From assembly GCA_963377175.1 (NCBI GenBank), contig CAUJNA010003024.1, positions 556,001 to 620,000 on the forward strand: a DNA stretch of 64,000 nt. Direction: 5' to 3'. Below, one piece after another: positions 52,449 through 62,929 of this stretch; within the stretch, counting starts at the first letter, position 1, and each line of letters opens with the position of its first letter. The DNA is from Effrenium voratum. Taxonomy: Eukaryota > Sar > Dinophyceae > Suessiales > Symbiodiniaceae. The notes under the pieces are model-generated. The model did no database searches and was not told the DNA's origin. It saw only the letters and a list, made by a program, of their open reading frames with translations. The position numbers were made by a program, and so were the translations under genes.

Positions 52449-52720
52449 GTAAGTCCTTCACACTGGGTGGGTCTTAAAATAGGGGACGACCTTTCTCGTT
52501 CACCACTTTTAAAAGGGAAACACATCCAACAAAAAAAACACGTTGGAACGGCAGGTGAAGCCATATTCTTGTTGCATGGGTAAGGGTAAGTAAAGGGCTT
52601 GACGACACCACAAAATATGCTCCCTTTGGTGGGTCCCATGTGAGCGTTGCGCCTTTTGGTGCGGGTGATTGGGCCAGGCGACTGATTCTCGGAAAATTCC
52701 AGGGGCTCTGATTGAATCCG

Positions 52721-52830
52721 AGGCCCTCGAGTAGAGAGGTGAGAGTAAGGGTACCCGATTCTTTCTGCAGTCTATTTTAGAGGAGAACCAACGCTCCCAA
52801 CCAAAAAAGGGTAAGAGGGTGGGGGGACCT
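52721..52830 (+). repeat. Foldback element family A, copy 8
   Basis: AGGCCCTCGAGTAGAGAGGT ... GTGGGGGGACCT; core CTGCAGTCTATTTTAG. Confidence 0.7.
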
Positions 52831-52953
52831 AACCTGACACACGAATTGGACCCGAGGAACGGAGAAGGGCTTCCTCCTTCCAACTGTTGGGATCTGTACC
52901 ACTGGGGAAAGGCTTGCAAGAAGGTTCCCCTATTGATGTCAATCTGCCGAGAC

Positions 52954-53046
52954 TCTCCATGACCCTTCAAAAATGGTTGCCCATTTGACCCCTTTCTTTT
53001 GCGTACTGGTCTGATTTGCTTTAAGGGTCAGAAGGAGAGTCTAGGT
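52954..53046. repeat. Family C foldback element copy 6
   Basis: GAGACTCTCCATGACCCTTC ... GGGTCAGAAGGAGAGTCTAG. Confidence 0.7.
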
Positions 53047-53089
53047 GCCCCTTTTCCTTCTTCCTCAGCTATGGAGGGACCGTCAGGCC

Positions 53090-53209
53090 CATAGGTGTCC
53101 TTTGAGGGAAAATCGATGGATTTCCCTGATAGATGACTAAACCACCAGGTAAACCAGGAATCGAAACCCATCTATTTTTCTACCAAAGCCAGCAAAAAGG
53201 ACACCTATG
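53090..53209. repeat. Family D MITE copy 3 with 8-bp target duplication
   Basis: CATAGGTGTCCTTT ... AAAAGGACACCTATG. GTCAGGCC flanks it on both sides (53082-53089 and 53210-53217). Confidence 0.9.
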
Positions 53210-53667
53210 GTCAGGCCCCATGCCCACAATCCTGTCACTCCCTGGTTGTGCAGGCGGAAAAAGCGGACGCCCAACCAAAAAAGGGTGTGCCTTGGCTCCC
53301 TTAGCCAGTGGCCTGCCAAAAAAAAGTGTACACTTTTTCGGCCACCACTAAACTAAAGGGGAAGCCACCAAGAAAAGAGCGTAAAGTGTGTCCACTGGCC
53401 GGGGTTGGAGGCCATACTTTATTTCGGGGGGTCGTTTTTGTTTGGTCTAGACCTTCCGAGAAAAAATATCCGCTGGTCAATGAGTCAAGCAGGATTCCCA
53501 TGCCCCCTTTCATCACCCCCCCAAAGAACGTCGAATTTCAACATGGCCCAAATGACTCACCAAACAAGTCAAGAGTAATTTTGAGCGCAACCCCTCCCAG
53601 CCACATATGGCTTCGGCCACCCCTTTTTCCCCGAAAAGCAACACGGAACTCTGGCCCCCCCCGCAAC

Positions 53668-53704
53668 TCGCGCCTCGCTTTGGCGGCAGCACCTCATGGG
53701 GCAC
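53668..53704 (-). CDS. Prolyl-4-hydroxylase-type dioxygenase, exon with distal His
   Basis: Acceptor CCGTCGAG at 53705-53712; exon encodes VPHEVLPPKRGA and ends before GTTGCG. In Fe(II)/2-oxoglutarate prolyl-4-hydroxylases the segment x-P/V-H-E/x-V-x-P carries the third iron ligand (His), here H in VPHEVLP. It follows the exon 54415-54506 with compatible reading: ...ADEAAIE then VPHEVLP, as expected for the F-W-S-D-E-x-x-x-H-E-V region. The Arg that binds 2-oxoglutarate, a few residues on, must lie in a further exon, not found. Plus-strand frames here are also open but have no family match. Confidence 0.6.
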
Positions 53705-54414
53705 CTCGACGGCTGGCGCAGAGCCCAGCTTTTCGCAGCACAACTTGGCAGAAAATACAAACTCACTTCCTGAGCGGACTGGCCAAAAAGAGTTTATACT
53801 TGTTGTTTGCCGCTAAAATCGTCCTCCCAGAAAGTATAAAATCCAGGAACTCGGGAAGTGAGTCGGAGTAAGATGATGTTGACAAGCAAACCGTCGACTT
53901 AAACTTCAGAGCCGACAAATCGATCACGCTTTCTCCCGCAATCATGGCACCTGTGTGAGGGCACCTGGAAAAATAGTTTCCTCTGAAAGGGATTCCCTGC
54001 CAAGTGCTCTGGGAGGGAGGGTAAACTAAATCCACCCAAGCCTGCTCCTCTGACTGAGCTAACCCCCCCTCCAGAAAATAGAAACATTCCCCAACAGGTA
54101 CTTAACTTTAAAACACGTTTTTGGCCCTTTGAGCTTGGGGCATCACGAATGCGGTTCGAACCGATCTGAGCCCGCCCCGTTTGCCCCTTTCAAGTCTTGG
54201 GGGAAACCCAAAAGACAAACACCATTCTACGGGTTGATTTCCCATTTCTTTCAACCATTGTTCTTTGCAAAAACCAGCCATTTCCCCTGCGTTTCTGAAG
54301 GCTTCAAGAAAGAAGGATTCCTGGAAACAATGGGGAAGGTACCAATAGAAAAAAAAGGAGAAAAACATGAGAAAAACAAAAAACGTGGGCTCCGCCAAAC
54401 GGCCAGGTGAAAAC

Positions 54415-54506
54415 CCCCCCTCAATGGCTGCCTCGTCCGCCCAGAAGCAGAGCAGGCGGTTGCCTTCCGGAAGAAGCTCTGCCCGCACTTGGAGCGGAGG
54501 CGACGC
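54415..54506 (-). CDS. Prolyl-4-hydroxylase-type dioxygenase, exon with GNRLLCFWADE
   Basis: Acceptor GGGTTTCAG at 54507 and onward; encodes ASPPLQVRAELLPEGNRLLC then FWADEAAIE. The P-x-x-x-R-L-L-x-F-W-S/A-D-E pattern is the strand leading to the distal iron-binding His of this family. It joins the preceding exon (55486-55571) in phase 0. The 3' boundary is uncertain because of a run of seven G; GTTTTC follows it. The product hydroxylates prolyl residues or related substrates using Fe(II), O2 and 2-oxoglutarate. Confidence 0.65.
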
Positions 54507-54573
54507 CTGAAACCCCGGGATCGAGCGCACACCGCAAAAAGGATGGCGGTCTCGCTTTTTTTGTTCGGGGAAC

Positions 54574-54650
54574 CTGGACTCTCCATGACCCGTTAAACAT
54601 TTCTTTGGGGTACCCCATTTTTAGGGGGTCAGAAGGAGAGCCTGGTTTTG
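54574..54650. repeat. Family C foldback element copy 7, within an intron
   Basis: CCTGGACTCTCCATGACCCG ... GGGTCAGAAGGAGAGCCTGG, inside the dioxygenase gene. Confidence 0.7.
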
Positions 54651-55233
54651 AAGGGACGGCTCCTAGCGGAAAACCACCCCTTTTCAATCTGTTCAGCGGG
54701 TCCCTCCAATAAAAAGGATAGCGGACCCTGAGAGGGGGACATCCCTGGACCCTTCAGTAGCTCCTTGCAGGTGCAACATGTGGCGTTTTCCACCAAAATG
54801 AAGGGAAACCGCCATGTACAAGGCAATGTTCAGGTGTACAATGTTTGGATCCCTGTAGGAAGTGGGTCTGAATTACAACGACCTCACACGACCGAATTCA
54901 CCCCAAATGGTGGTTTATGTGGTGGAATAGCCCCCCAACCACCATATTTCAGGTTGGTGAAATACTACAATTCACCACTGATGGTTATCATCCATGGTTA
55001 TAAGGCTCCTAAGTGGGGTACAACCAGGCTTACTAACCACTCACCTGCCCCTCTGGGTAAGGGAGCCATGATCACATTCCGGTGGACAACGTTCGGGAGG
55101 GTTTGAGAAAGGGCCGGAAAGGACGGGATTTTTGAGTATTCAAGCCTGGCGCTTTTGGGAAGTGTTCCTCACTCCTCGAGTTCCTGGCTTCCGTGCTGTT
55201 TGGGTCTGGACCATGTGAGTGGTATTCCAATCA

Positions 55234-55330
55234 ACCCCCAGTAGTGCCCTTCTAAATCCGTTTTTTTTTGGGGAGGGCTCCCCCACTAAAATAGACTACA
55301 GAAAAAATCGGGTACCCTTATTCTAGCCTT
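55234..55330 (-). repeat. Foldback element family A, copy 9 (truncated), within an intron
   Basis: CCCCCAGTAGTGCCC ... CCCCCACTAAAATAGACTAC and GGTACCCTTATTCTAGCC; the outer right end is missing. Confidence 0.65.
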
Positions 55331-55485
55331 TTTACCCATTCTGCCGCGGCTTTAGTCGCCCCTTTCCGTGAGCGACCGAATGGTTGCAACATGTATCTTT
55401 TCAGGAGCCCGGTCCCACCCTGCCCCTTTAAACCGGCCCCCTCGGAGACGCTGCTCCTCCGGCCGTAAAAGAAACAAAAAACGAC

Positions 55486-55571
55486 CTCGAAGAGTCGGAT
55501 GGCGCCGCCGTCCGCTTCGCGCCAGTCATCGTTCAAGTAGAGGATGGTGGTCAAAATCCGGCCGCAGTGGC
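55486..55571 (-). CDS. Prolyl-4-hydroxylase-type dioxygenase, exon with LTTILYLN core
   Basis: Acceptor GTGCGAAG, donor GAG|GTCGTT. The exon encodes HCGRILTTILYLNDDWREAD then GGAIRLFE. This is the most diagnostic stretch of the P4H family: R-x-L/M-T-x-I-L-Y-L-N-x-x-W-x-x-x-x-G-G-x-L/I-R-L/F. It lies between the HxD exon (56831-57015) and the F-W-A-D-E exon (54415-54506). The left phase does not match directly with 56831-57015, so a small exon between them is likely missing from my model, in the stretch that includes a family J repeat. Confidence 0.75.
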
Positions 55572-55697
55572 CTTCGCACGTCTCAGACAGACATTCGCGA
55601 TTTCTGTGGGCGGTTCGCAGGGCTCAGAATCCCTGCGCCAAACTGGGTGGATTGATGGTGCCGAAATCCATCGAAGACCAAAAGACAACAAACATGT

Positions 55698-55810
55698 GGC
55701 TGTGGGTCAAAACCAATGGTACTATTTTGGGGTAGGTGCACCACCCATTTTAGTCTATTTTAGTGGGGATTGAGATGTTTACTGGGGGTACGGGTTTTGA
55801 CCCATGGCCA
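55698..55810 (+). repeat. Family J foldback element, within an intron
   Basis: GGCTGTGGGTCAAAACCAAT ... ACGGGTTTTGACCCATGGCC; core CACCCATTTTAGTCTATTTT. Confidence 0.7.
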
Positions 55811-56830
55811 TGTGTTTGTCACTTGTTCATTGTCTTTTAATGGTCCCCGATGAATTTGCGGATTAAAAAGGTAGGCCATGCAGGGGGCCGTGAACCATCC
55901 ATTTCGCCACCACTTTGATAAAAAATCGGTTCGTTGGTATTTATGTTGAGGAATCGAATCCAAAACCTGTTGGGAGTCTGATTCCGGTGCTCAGTTTCTG
56001 GGTTTCGCCTTTCCGGCTGGTAAAGGAAGGATTGGCCAAGAACTATCCAAATTTCGAGCTTTACCACTCCAATGGTCCGAACACTAAAGTCCAAAACGGA
56101 ACTCAGGAAGTGAGGAACACTTGTCTTGGCTGGAACTAGGACCCCAGCAAAAAACCATATTGTTTGCCTGGTTAGTGGAAAACAAAGGGACCCCAAAAAA
56201 GCAAAAACAAAAAGAGCTAATTCTGGTGAAGTTGTTAGGGAGTTCAGGCAACCATAGGGATTCCACTGATTCCTAAGGTAGCCACATGCCCTGCCATGGA
56301 TTTTGGAGGTGCCAGGAAGCTACTTCCAATCCCCGAAATGGGGAGTTGAGGCGGAGCCCCGCAGAAAGTCACAAAAATCACTAGGTAGGCAAAGCGCTGA
56401 AAAACCCGCTCTGTGAACTTTTCTGTGGCCAAAAGCGGAAATCTTTGAAACCCACATTCCCCACACTCATGCCACAAAACAATTCAAACCATCAGCAGGG
56501 GTTGTTGCATTATCCGCCTGAGCATTGGTCATATGTGTTTTCTTCCCACCACCCTAAAACAGGTTGGTGTGTTCGGGGGGATCCCTACAAGGCGGTGAGA
56601 AGTAGCCCACAAGCGGTGACTTGCCTTTGGTCTGGAAGAGGACCCCAGACCTAGCTGGCCAATCTGTCCTCAGTCCACCTGCTAAACGTCTAAATCGAAA
56701 CCCAAACACCGGATGCCTGAAAACCACCCAGGACCCCTAACCCTCCCCCCACCCCAACCCTTAGCCCCCCCAACCCTGAACTCCCGCCAAAAACAGACCC
56801 GAACACCCTAACCACCTCCCCAAAACCAAC

Positions 56831-57015
56831 CTATCCGAGTGCACACGCACCACGGCCTTCCCAGGCCCCGCGTGGGCCCGCGTCCCATCCGCGTCCCGGG
56901 CGCGTGTCGCGCCTTGCTGCCGGACATTGTCCAAGTGCCGCAAGTAGCCCTGCGCCGTGCCATCGGCGAATGGACCCGTCCACACCTGGCACGGGTCAGT
57001 CGGATCGGAGCATCG
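56831..57015 (-). CDS. Prolyl-4-hydroxylase-type dioxygenase, exon with HxD iron ligands
   Basis: Encodes DPCQVWTGPFADGTAQGYLR, HLDNVRQQG and a Gly/Arg/Ala-rich tail ending VVRVHSDR. Acceptor CCCCAAG, donor GATAG|GTTGGT. G-x-x-Y-x-x/R-H-x-D-N is the usual position of the first His and the Asp that bind Fe(II) in this family. The following loop (ATRARDADGTRAHAGPGK) is longer than in plant or animal enzymes. The N-terminal exons upstream were not found. Dinoflagellate genomes, as I recall, carry many such enzymes. Confidence 0.6.
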
Positions 57016-57599
57016 CTTGGGGATCGCCGTCCCCGATCCCCCCAAAAACGGGAAGAAGTTGTTAGGCCCCTTCCTCAGTTGCCCCGGATGGGACCCAGAA
57101 ATTAAACAGCAATCACCAACAACTGAGCCTCCCTCTTATCAGCCTGTCGGAGTTTGGGGCTTTGGATTGACTGAACATCCGAAGCCCCGAAACTTGTGGA
57201 TGGGAACCTGGGAAACCAGCCCGGAACACCTCCAAAACAAAACAAACCCATACGGGAAGCTGACTCTATTGATAAATGCGCTCCATTAATAATTATCTTG
57301 GGATAATCCGGTGGTCTTACTTTGTATAAATTACTGGGATGACGGCTCGGGCAACCCCAATTGCAAGTCCTTACGGGAAAGCAACCTGAAGCTACCGGAT
57401 CCGCTCGCCACCAGAGGAGAACCATGTAGCATCCAAAAAGAACACTCATTTGGAGGAAACCAAGGGAAGGGGGTTGGGGGCAGGGGGGTTGGGGGTTTTT
57501 GGATCCTTATAACTTTGGGTTGAAAATTCCAGTGATTCCATTTGCCAGTATATTGGGTAGCCATCGGAACAACTCTTCAAAATACCAAAAGAAAAATGG

Positions 57600-57702
57600 C
57601 TGGTTACCTACTATGTACTGGATTTCACTGGGAAAAATGATTTCCTGCACCCTCTGTTCTCCCATGTCTTCAAAGTGGTGCGAACGGATTGTCCACAGTA
57701 TA
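57600..57702. repeat. Family B foldback element copy 7 (degenerate)
   Basis: CATGTCTTCAAAGTGGTGCG and ATTGTCCACAGTA; the left half is poorly kept. Confidence 0.45.
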
Positions 57703-57734
57703 ACTATTCATTAAACAATAGAAACTCAAAATCC

Positions 57735-57955
57735 GCTACTCCCCGGCTACCACCTCCATCCCCGGCTCCACTCTACCCCACGACCTCCAGCCCTGGCTCC
57801 CACCACCTCCATCCCCAGCTCCACTCTACTCTTCCTCTCCGCCTCCTCTCCCCCACCTCCATCCCCGGCTCACTCTACCTCCACTCTACCCCACCACCTC
57901 CATCCCCGGCTCAACTCTACCCCCACCACCTCCATTCCCGGCTCCACTCTACTCA
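57735..57955. repeat. CCACCTCCATCCCCGGCTCCACTCTA minisatellite, first block
   Basis: Units of CCACCTCCATCCCCGGCTC with variable CACTCTACC. The same unit fills 61258-61555 and 61803-62773. Confidence 0.9.
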
Positions 57956-57960
57956 TACCA

Positions 57961-58230
57961 ATGGATGCCAGATTGCAAATTGGCTCAGAGCCTGAAATGT
58001 GAAATGAACACCTGCAGGCTCAGGCTTGACCCGGCTGCCATGCGCAATGACAACGAAGAAGCAAATTGGCTCAAAGCTTTTGAAGATTGGTTCGGCATAG
58101 CCAAGCTAAGGGTCGGAAGCGCCGAGATTCCTCCCCGCTTGTCACCCTCTTTGGCGTGGTGCTTGGACCTGATCCACTTGAGGCGCAACCTGGTATGTCG
58201 GCCCACTCAGCATGCGCGTCGAGAAGTCAC
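57961..58230 (-). CDS. Candidate exon region of the minus-strand split gene
   Basis: A minus frame reads SALPTLSLAMPNQSSKALSQ then FASSLSLRMAAG. Downstream, between TTTCACATTTCAG and GTATGAG, a 33-bp stretch encodes ALSQFAIWHPL, echoing KALSQFA upstream (GCAAATTGGCTCARAGC is repeated at 57976 and 58060). This looks like a duplicated small exon. Family not recognised; it may be the 3' part of the gene whose other exons lie at 58386-62908. Confidence 0.3.
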
Positions 58231-58385
58231 ACTTAACTATCAATCGCAGCTTTTCAATATACCCCACCTCCATTTTTCCACCTGACAATCCATGTGCGCA
58301 AACAGATCAACGTGACGCGCCAAGATATTGGTCCTGGGAGTTCGACGGAGCAACGCAACAAACACATGCGCGCAGCCACACACAC

Positions 58386-58687
58386 AAGCCGCCGCCTCCC
58401 TGCAGGTCCTCAAGGTAGAAGACCATATTCTGCAGGGCAGCCGTGTGTTCCAATCTCACGACCTCGGTGGCGATTCTGGCGTCGGTCCACTGCACCATGT
58501 CGGCCCTGCATTCCTGGCAGTGGAGGTATCCATCGATCTGTCGATTGCCACATCTCCTGTTGGGGCATCGGACAGTCGGAATCTTCACCGCTGTTGTGCA
58601 GCATAGGTCTTCCCAGCGAGGCTCGCTCTGATAGCGCTGGCGGAGGCTATTCCACCCACGCCCTTTCCCTTTCTCGCTCTTGATGAG
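58386..58687 (-). CDS. Exon with zinc-ribbon-like C-x4-C ... C-x2-C
   Basis: The minus frame reads CPNRRCGNRQIDGYLHCQEC (C-x4-C-x10-C-x2-C), then WTDARIATEVVRLEHTAALQ and NMVFYLEDLQ. Composition is clearly protein-like, and the frame ends where microsatellite begins. A likely acceptor is CCCGGAG at 58688 and following; GTGTGTG follows the 3' end. The module could bind zinc and nucleic acid. No named family recognised. The long frame that runs on into (GT)n is not real coding sequence. Confidence 0.45.
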
Positions 58688-58714
58688 CTCCGGGACACGC
58701 CGAAGGGTCGCCAC

Positions 58715-59340
<626 letters not shown>

Positions 59341-59850
59341 AAACACACAAGACACAAAACACAAAGACACAACGACACAACGACACAAAGACACAAAGAC
59401 ACAAACACACACAAACACCAACACACACACACACAACCACACACAAACACACAAACACACACACACACAAACACACAAACACACACAAACACACACGCAC
59501 ACAAACAAACAAACAAACAAACAAACAAGCAAGCAAGCAAACAAACAAAGACACAAAACACAAAGACAAACACACAACGACACAAAGACACAAAGACACA
59601 AACACACACAAACACCAACACACACACACACAACCACACACAAACACACAAACACACACACACACAAACACACAAACACACACAAACACACACGCACACA
59701 AACAAACAAACAAACAAACAAACAAGCAAGCAAGCAAACAAACAAACAGACAAACATCAAACAAACAAACAAACAAACAAACAAACAAGCAAGCAAACAA
59801 ACAAACAGACAAACATCAAACAAACAAACAAACAAAAAACAAACAAACAA
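59341..59850. repeat. CACAAA/ACAAACAAAC composite satellite with a ~180-bp duplication
   Basis: GACACAAAGACACAAACACA, CAACCACACACAAACAC and (AAAC)n with AAGCAAGC occur in the same order at about 59365-59545 and 59550-59745, so a higher-order unit was duplicated. Confidence 0.85.
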
Positions 59851-59856
59851 AAACAC

Positions 59857-60122
59857 CCGCCTTGGCCTCAGCCACACAGCTGGCCCAGGCGTGCCTCACC
59901 CGTGCCAGCTGGACACGCGGCTGAGGGAGGTCAGCCACGTTCTCGATGAAAGCCTTCTCCAACTCGTCCTCCGCTGTGACATAGTGCCGGAAGTCGTGGA
60001 GGGTTTCCAACTTCTCCAAAAACTTGCGGTCGAACTTGAAGTCGTCGGCCAGCTTCTCGAAGAGGACTCGAGCAGGCGACGGACCAGAAGGCATGCTGGA
60101 TGAGGGGTGATCGAGTCCAAAC
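59857..60122 (-). CDS. Exon of a dinoflagellate-type hypothetical protein
   Basis: Acceptor GCCACTTTTAG, donor GCGG|GTGTTT. The frame reads MPSGPSPARVLFEKLADDFK, then FDRKFLEKLETLHDFRHYVT and VQLARVRHAWASCVAEA. The pattern of a first helix, an L-x-D-F-R-H/Y-Y-V-T segment and a closing R-x-R-x-A-W helix is one I recall from repeated, often transposon-associated, proteins of Symbiodiniaceae; its function is unknown. The stretch is free of simple repeats although flanked by them on both sides. Confidence 0.5.
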
Positions 60123-60159
60123 CTAAAAGTGGCATAACAAACAAACAAAAAAACAAACA

Positions 60160-60171
60160 CACACACACACA

Positions 60172-60269
<98 letters not shown>

Positions 60270-60395
60270 GTGTGTGTGTGTGTGTTGTGTTTGTGTGTTG
60301 TGTGTTGTGTTTGTGTGTTGTGTGTTGTGTGTGTGTGTTTGTGTTTGTGTTTGTGTTTGTGTTTGTGTTTGTTTTTTGTTTGTTTGTTTGTTTGT
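60160..60395. repeat. (GT)n/(TTTG)n microsatellite, intron
   Basis: Opposite polarity to 58715-59850: the plus strand is now GT-rich. Confidence 0.95.
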
Positions 60396-60397
60396 TT

Positions 60398-60660
60398 GGT
60401 TTTATGGTGGGTGGGTGTATGGTGGGTGGGTGTATGGTGGGTGGGTGTGGGTGTATGGTGGGTGGGTGCGGGTGTATGGTGGGTGGGCGTATGGTGGGTG
60501 GGTGTATGGTAGGTGGGTGTATGGTGGGTGGGTGTATGGTGGGTGGGTGTATGGTGGGTGGGTGTATGGTGGGTGGGTGTGTGGTGGGTGGGTGTATGGT
60601 GGGTGGGTGTATGGTGGGTGGGTGTATGGTGGTGGGTGGTGGGTGGGTGTATGGTGGGTC
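60398..60660. repeat. GGTGGGTGTATGGTGGGTGGGTGTAT minisatellite
   Basis: About 17 units of GGTGGGTGTAT with a few CG and GTG variants; G-rich plus strand. Confidence 0.95.
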
Positions 60661-60663
60661 CAC

Positions 60664-60745
60664 ATAGGAAAGGGATGAGGCCATAGAGGCTCAAAACACC
60701 GCTCAAGCGGCGCACTTGGTCCTCAACGTACTCCCGCGCAGCCTG
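60664..60745 (-). CDS. Candidate exon of the minus-strand split gene
   Basis: Encodes QAAREYVEDQVRRLSGVLSL then YGLIPFL, between TTTGCGAG and TAT|GTGG. It continues in phase from the exon 60811-60849. Helical composition; no family named. Confidence 0.4.
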
Positions 60746-60810
60746 CTCGCAAACAACAGCAGTTCGACGAGTCGCAACATTTTTTGAAGCACGCCAAAGA
60801 AAGAGCTCAC

Positions 60811-60849
60811 CGCTACATTATGCTCAGCGCTGTTCGAATTCTCTGCTGC
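60811..60849 (-). CDS. Candidate 39-bp exon
   Basis: Acceptor TTGTGTTTGCAG and donor AGCG|GTGAGC are both good; encodes AAENSNSAEHNVA in phase 0. Confidence 0.4.
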
Positions 60850-60907
60850 CTGCAAACACAAAAGAGCACAACGCACACACAAACGCAATCGAAAAGGAAA
60901 GGCTCAC

Positions 60908-60935
60908 CGGTCCGTTCTTGGCAAAACCCATTCTG
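60908..60935 (-). CDS. Candidate 28-bp microexon
   Basis: Acceptor GCCTTGTAG, donor ACCG|GTGAGC. Spans CAGAATGGGTTTTGCCAAGA. The donor context matches that of 60811-60849, supporting the reading direction. Confidence 0.35.
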
Positions 60936-60955
60936 CTACAAGGCAAGTAAACAAG

Positions 60956-61015
60956 CACCAAAGTCCAGTGGGTCAAATGATGGCTTCGGCGCGGCGACAC
61001 AGGTCACGTTCAATC
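60956..61015 (-). CDS. Possible exon of the minus-strand split gene
   Basis: Minus frame reads NVTCVAAPKPSFDPLDF before a stop; boundaries unclear, no consensus donor. Confidence 0.25.
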
Positions 61016-61257
61016 TCTCAAGCACTCTCAGCCCCAAACACACAAAGAGTTCCGAATATATGTGTATATATTATATAGAAAACGCTGCAAGACACAAAGC
61101 TGGTGTGTCAAAAGCTGGCCTTGGCGGCTAGCCAACCCGGAGCCGCCAACCAAGCAACCGCGATAAGAAAAAGCACCCGACCCCAACAGCCAAGCCTAGA
61201 CCTGCACTGCAAGCCAACCAGCAACAACCAAAAAGCACAGACCTGGCCCGGCTCCGC

Positions 61258-61555
61258 TCTAGCCCTCCACCTCCATCTCCACCCCCATCCCCGGCTCCAC
61301 TCTACCCCACCACCTCCATCCCCAGCTCAACTCCACCGTCCATCCCCACTCCAACTTGACACCCCATCCCCATCCCCGGCTCGGCTCCACTCTAGCCCTC
61401 CACCTCCATCCCGACTCCAACTTGACCCACCTCCCTGCCACCTCCATCCCCGGCTCAACTCTACCCCACCACCTCCATCCCCCACACCTCCATGCCCACT
61501 CCATCCCCGCTCCAACTTGACCCCACCACCTCCATCCCCATCACCTCTAGCCCTC
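61258..61555. repeat. CCACCTCCATCCCC minisatellite, second block, intron
   Basis: CCATCCCCGGCTCCACTCTA and CACTCCAACTTGAC units. Confidence 0.9.
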
Positions 61556-61620
61556 CCGCTCCCTTCCATGAAGTCGGCGCATGGCGGGGCAATCTCTTCT
61601 AGGCTCATGCGTCGGTGCCA
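61556..61620 (-). CDS. Possible exon of the minus-strand split gene
   Basis: Minus frame reads HRRMSLEEIAPPCADFMEGS, free of repeat and bounded by minisatellite on its 3' side. Boundaries not defined. Confidence 0.3.
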
Positions 61621-61692
61621 GGAATTTTTAATTACCCCTTACGTAAAAAACTGTTTAAAAACTGTCTTGTTGCCTGATGCCACATGTCACAC

Positions 61693-61798
61693 CTGCGTGA
61701 ATCCGCAGCCTGCCGCCTGCCCACCAAGTTGCTCTGGCACGAAACCTGGGGTTGAGCTAAAGCCGGCAACTCCGAGAACAAGTCCGTGACATGCCACT
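61693..61798 (-). CDS. Candidate exon of the minus-strand split gene
   Basis: Acceptor GGCCGCCAG, donor CACGCAG|GTGTGA. Encodes WHVTDLFSELPALAQPQVSC then QSNLVGRRQAADSR. Minisatellite starts directly upstream on the plus strand at 61803. No family recognised. Confidence 0.4.
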
Positions 61799-61802
61799 CT
61801 GG

Positions 61803-62773
61803 CGGCCGCCTCCATCCCCATCCCCGGCTCCACTCCTCCACCACCTCCATCCCCGGCTCCACTCTACCACCTCCATCCCCATCCCCGGCTCCACTCCCCC
61901 CCGGCTCCACTCTGCCTCACCACCTCCACACCTCCATCCCCCATCCCCGGCTCCACTCCCCCACCACCTCCATCCCCATCCCCCATCGCCGGCTCCACTC
62001 CCCCACACCTCCATCCCCGACGCCGCTCTCCCTCACCACCTCCATCCCCGACCCCTCCACCTCCATCCCCACTCCAACTTGACCCCACCACCTCCATCCC
62101 CATCCCCGGCTCCACCTCCATCCCCGGCTCCACTCTGCCTCCCTCCACCTCCATCCACACTCCAACTTGACCCCACCACTTCCATCCCCATCCCCGGCTC
62201 CACCTCCATTCCCAGCTCCACTCCCACCGCCTCCATCCCTCCACCTCCATCCCCACTCCAACTTGACCCCACCACCTCCATCCCCATCCCCGGCTCCACC
62301 TCCATCCCCGGCCCTCCACCTCCATCCCCACTCCAACTTGACCCCACCACCTCCATCCCCATCCCCGGCTCCACCTCCATCCCCGGCCCTCCACCTCCAT
62401 CCCCACTCCAACTTGACCCCACCACCTCCATCCCCATCCCCAGCTCCACTCCCTCCACCTCCATCCCCACTCCAACTTGACCCCACCACCTCCATCCCCA
62501 TCCCCGGCTCCACCTCCATCCCCAGCTCCACTCCCACCGCCTCCATCCCTCCACCTCCATCCCCACTCCAACTTGACCCCACCACCTCCATCCCCATCCC
62601 CGGCTCCACCTCCATCCCCAGCTCCACTCCCACCGCCTCCATCCCTCCACCTCCATCCCCACTCCAACTTGACCCCACCACCTCCATCCCCATCCCCGGC
62701 TCCACCTCCATCCCCAGCTCCACTCCCACCGCCTCCATCCCTCCACCTCCATCCCCACTCCAACTTGACCCCA
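61803..62773. repeat. CCACCTCCATCCCC minisatellite, third block, intron
   Basis: About 970 bp of CACCTCCATCCCCATCCCC and GGCTCCACC units; higher-order repeats of about 105 bp (CTCCAACTTGACCCCACC ... CCACCGCCTCCATCCCTCCA) at 62440-62770. Confidence 0.95.
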
Positions 62774-62774
62774 C

Positions 62775-62908
62775 CCCAATGGGAACGCTCCCCGATCAAC
62801 CTGGAGGGCGCCTTTCCGGTGGCGTCCAGCAGCTCCGCAGCCGCCGCTTCCGGGTAGCAGGTGAACATCGCGTGGCTCCGGGTCCGGATGCACTGCATGC
62901 GCTCGAAC
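62775..62908 (-). CDS. Candidate exon of the minus-strand split gene
   Basis: Acceptor TCTCGTGAG, donor TTGGG|GTGGGG. Encodes FERMQCIRTRSHAMFTCYPE then AAAAELLDATGKAPSRLIGE and RSHW. Soluble, helical composition. It is the most upstream exon found of the minus-strand gene. No named family recognised. Confidence 0.45.
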
Positions 62909-62929
62909 CTCACGAGAGGGCGCCGTGGC

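Noticed and set aside
53608..53768. Plus-strand exon (RASLWRQHLMGHLDGWRRAQ)
   Set aside because: The same DNA on the minus strand encodes VPHEVLP in phase with other dioxygenase exons, which is the better explanation.
54426..54570. Plus-strand exon (EAEQAVAFRKKLCPHLERRR)
   Set aside because: Antisense of the dioxygenase exon RLLCFWADE, which fits a known family and the neighbouring exon phase.
54765..55106. 113-codon plus-strand frame within the dioxygenase intron
   Set aside because: No motif, start context or splice support; probably chance in mildly GC-rich DNA.
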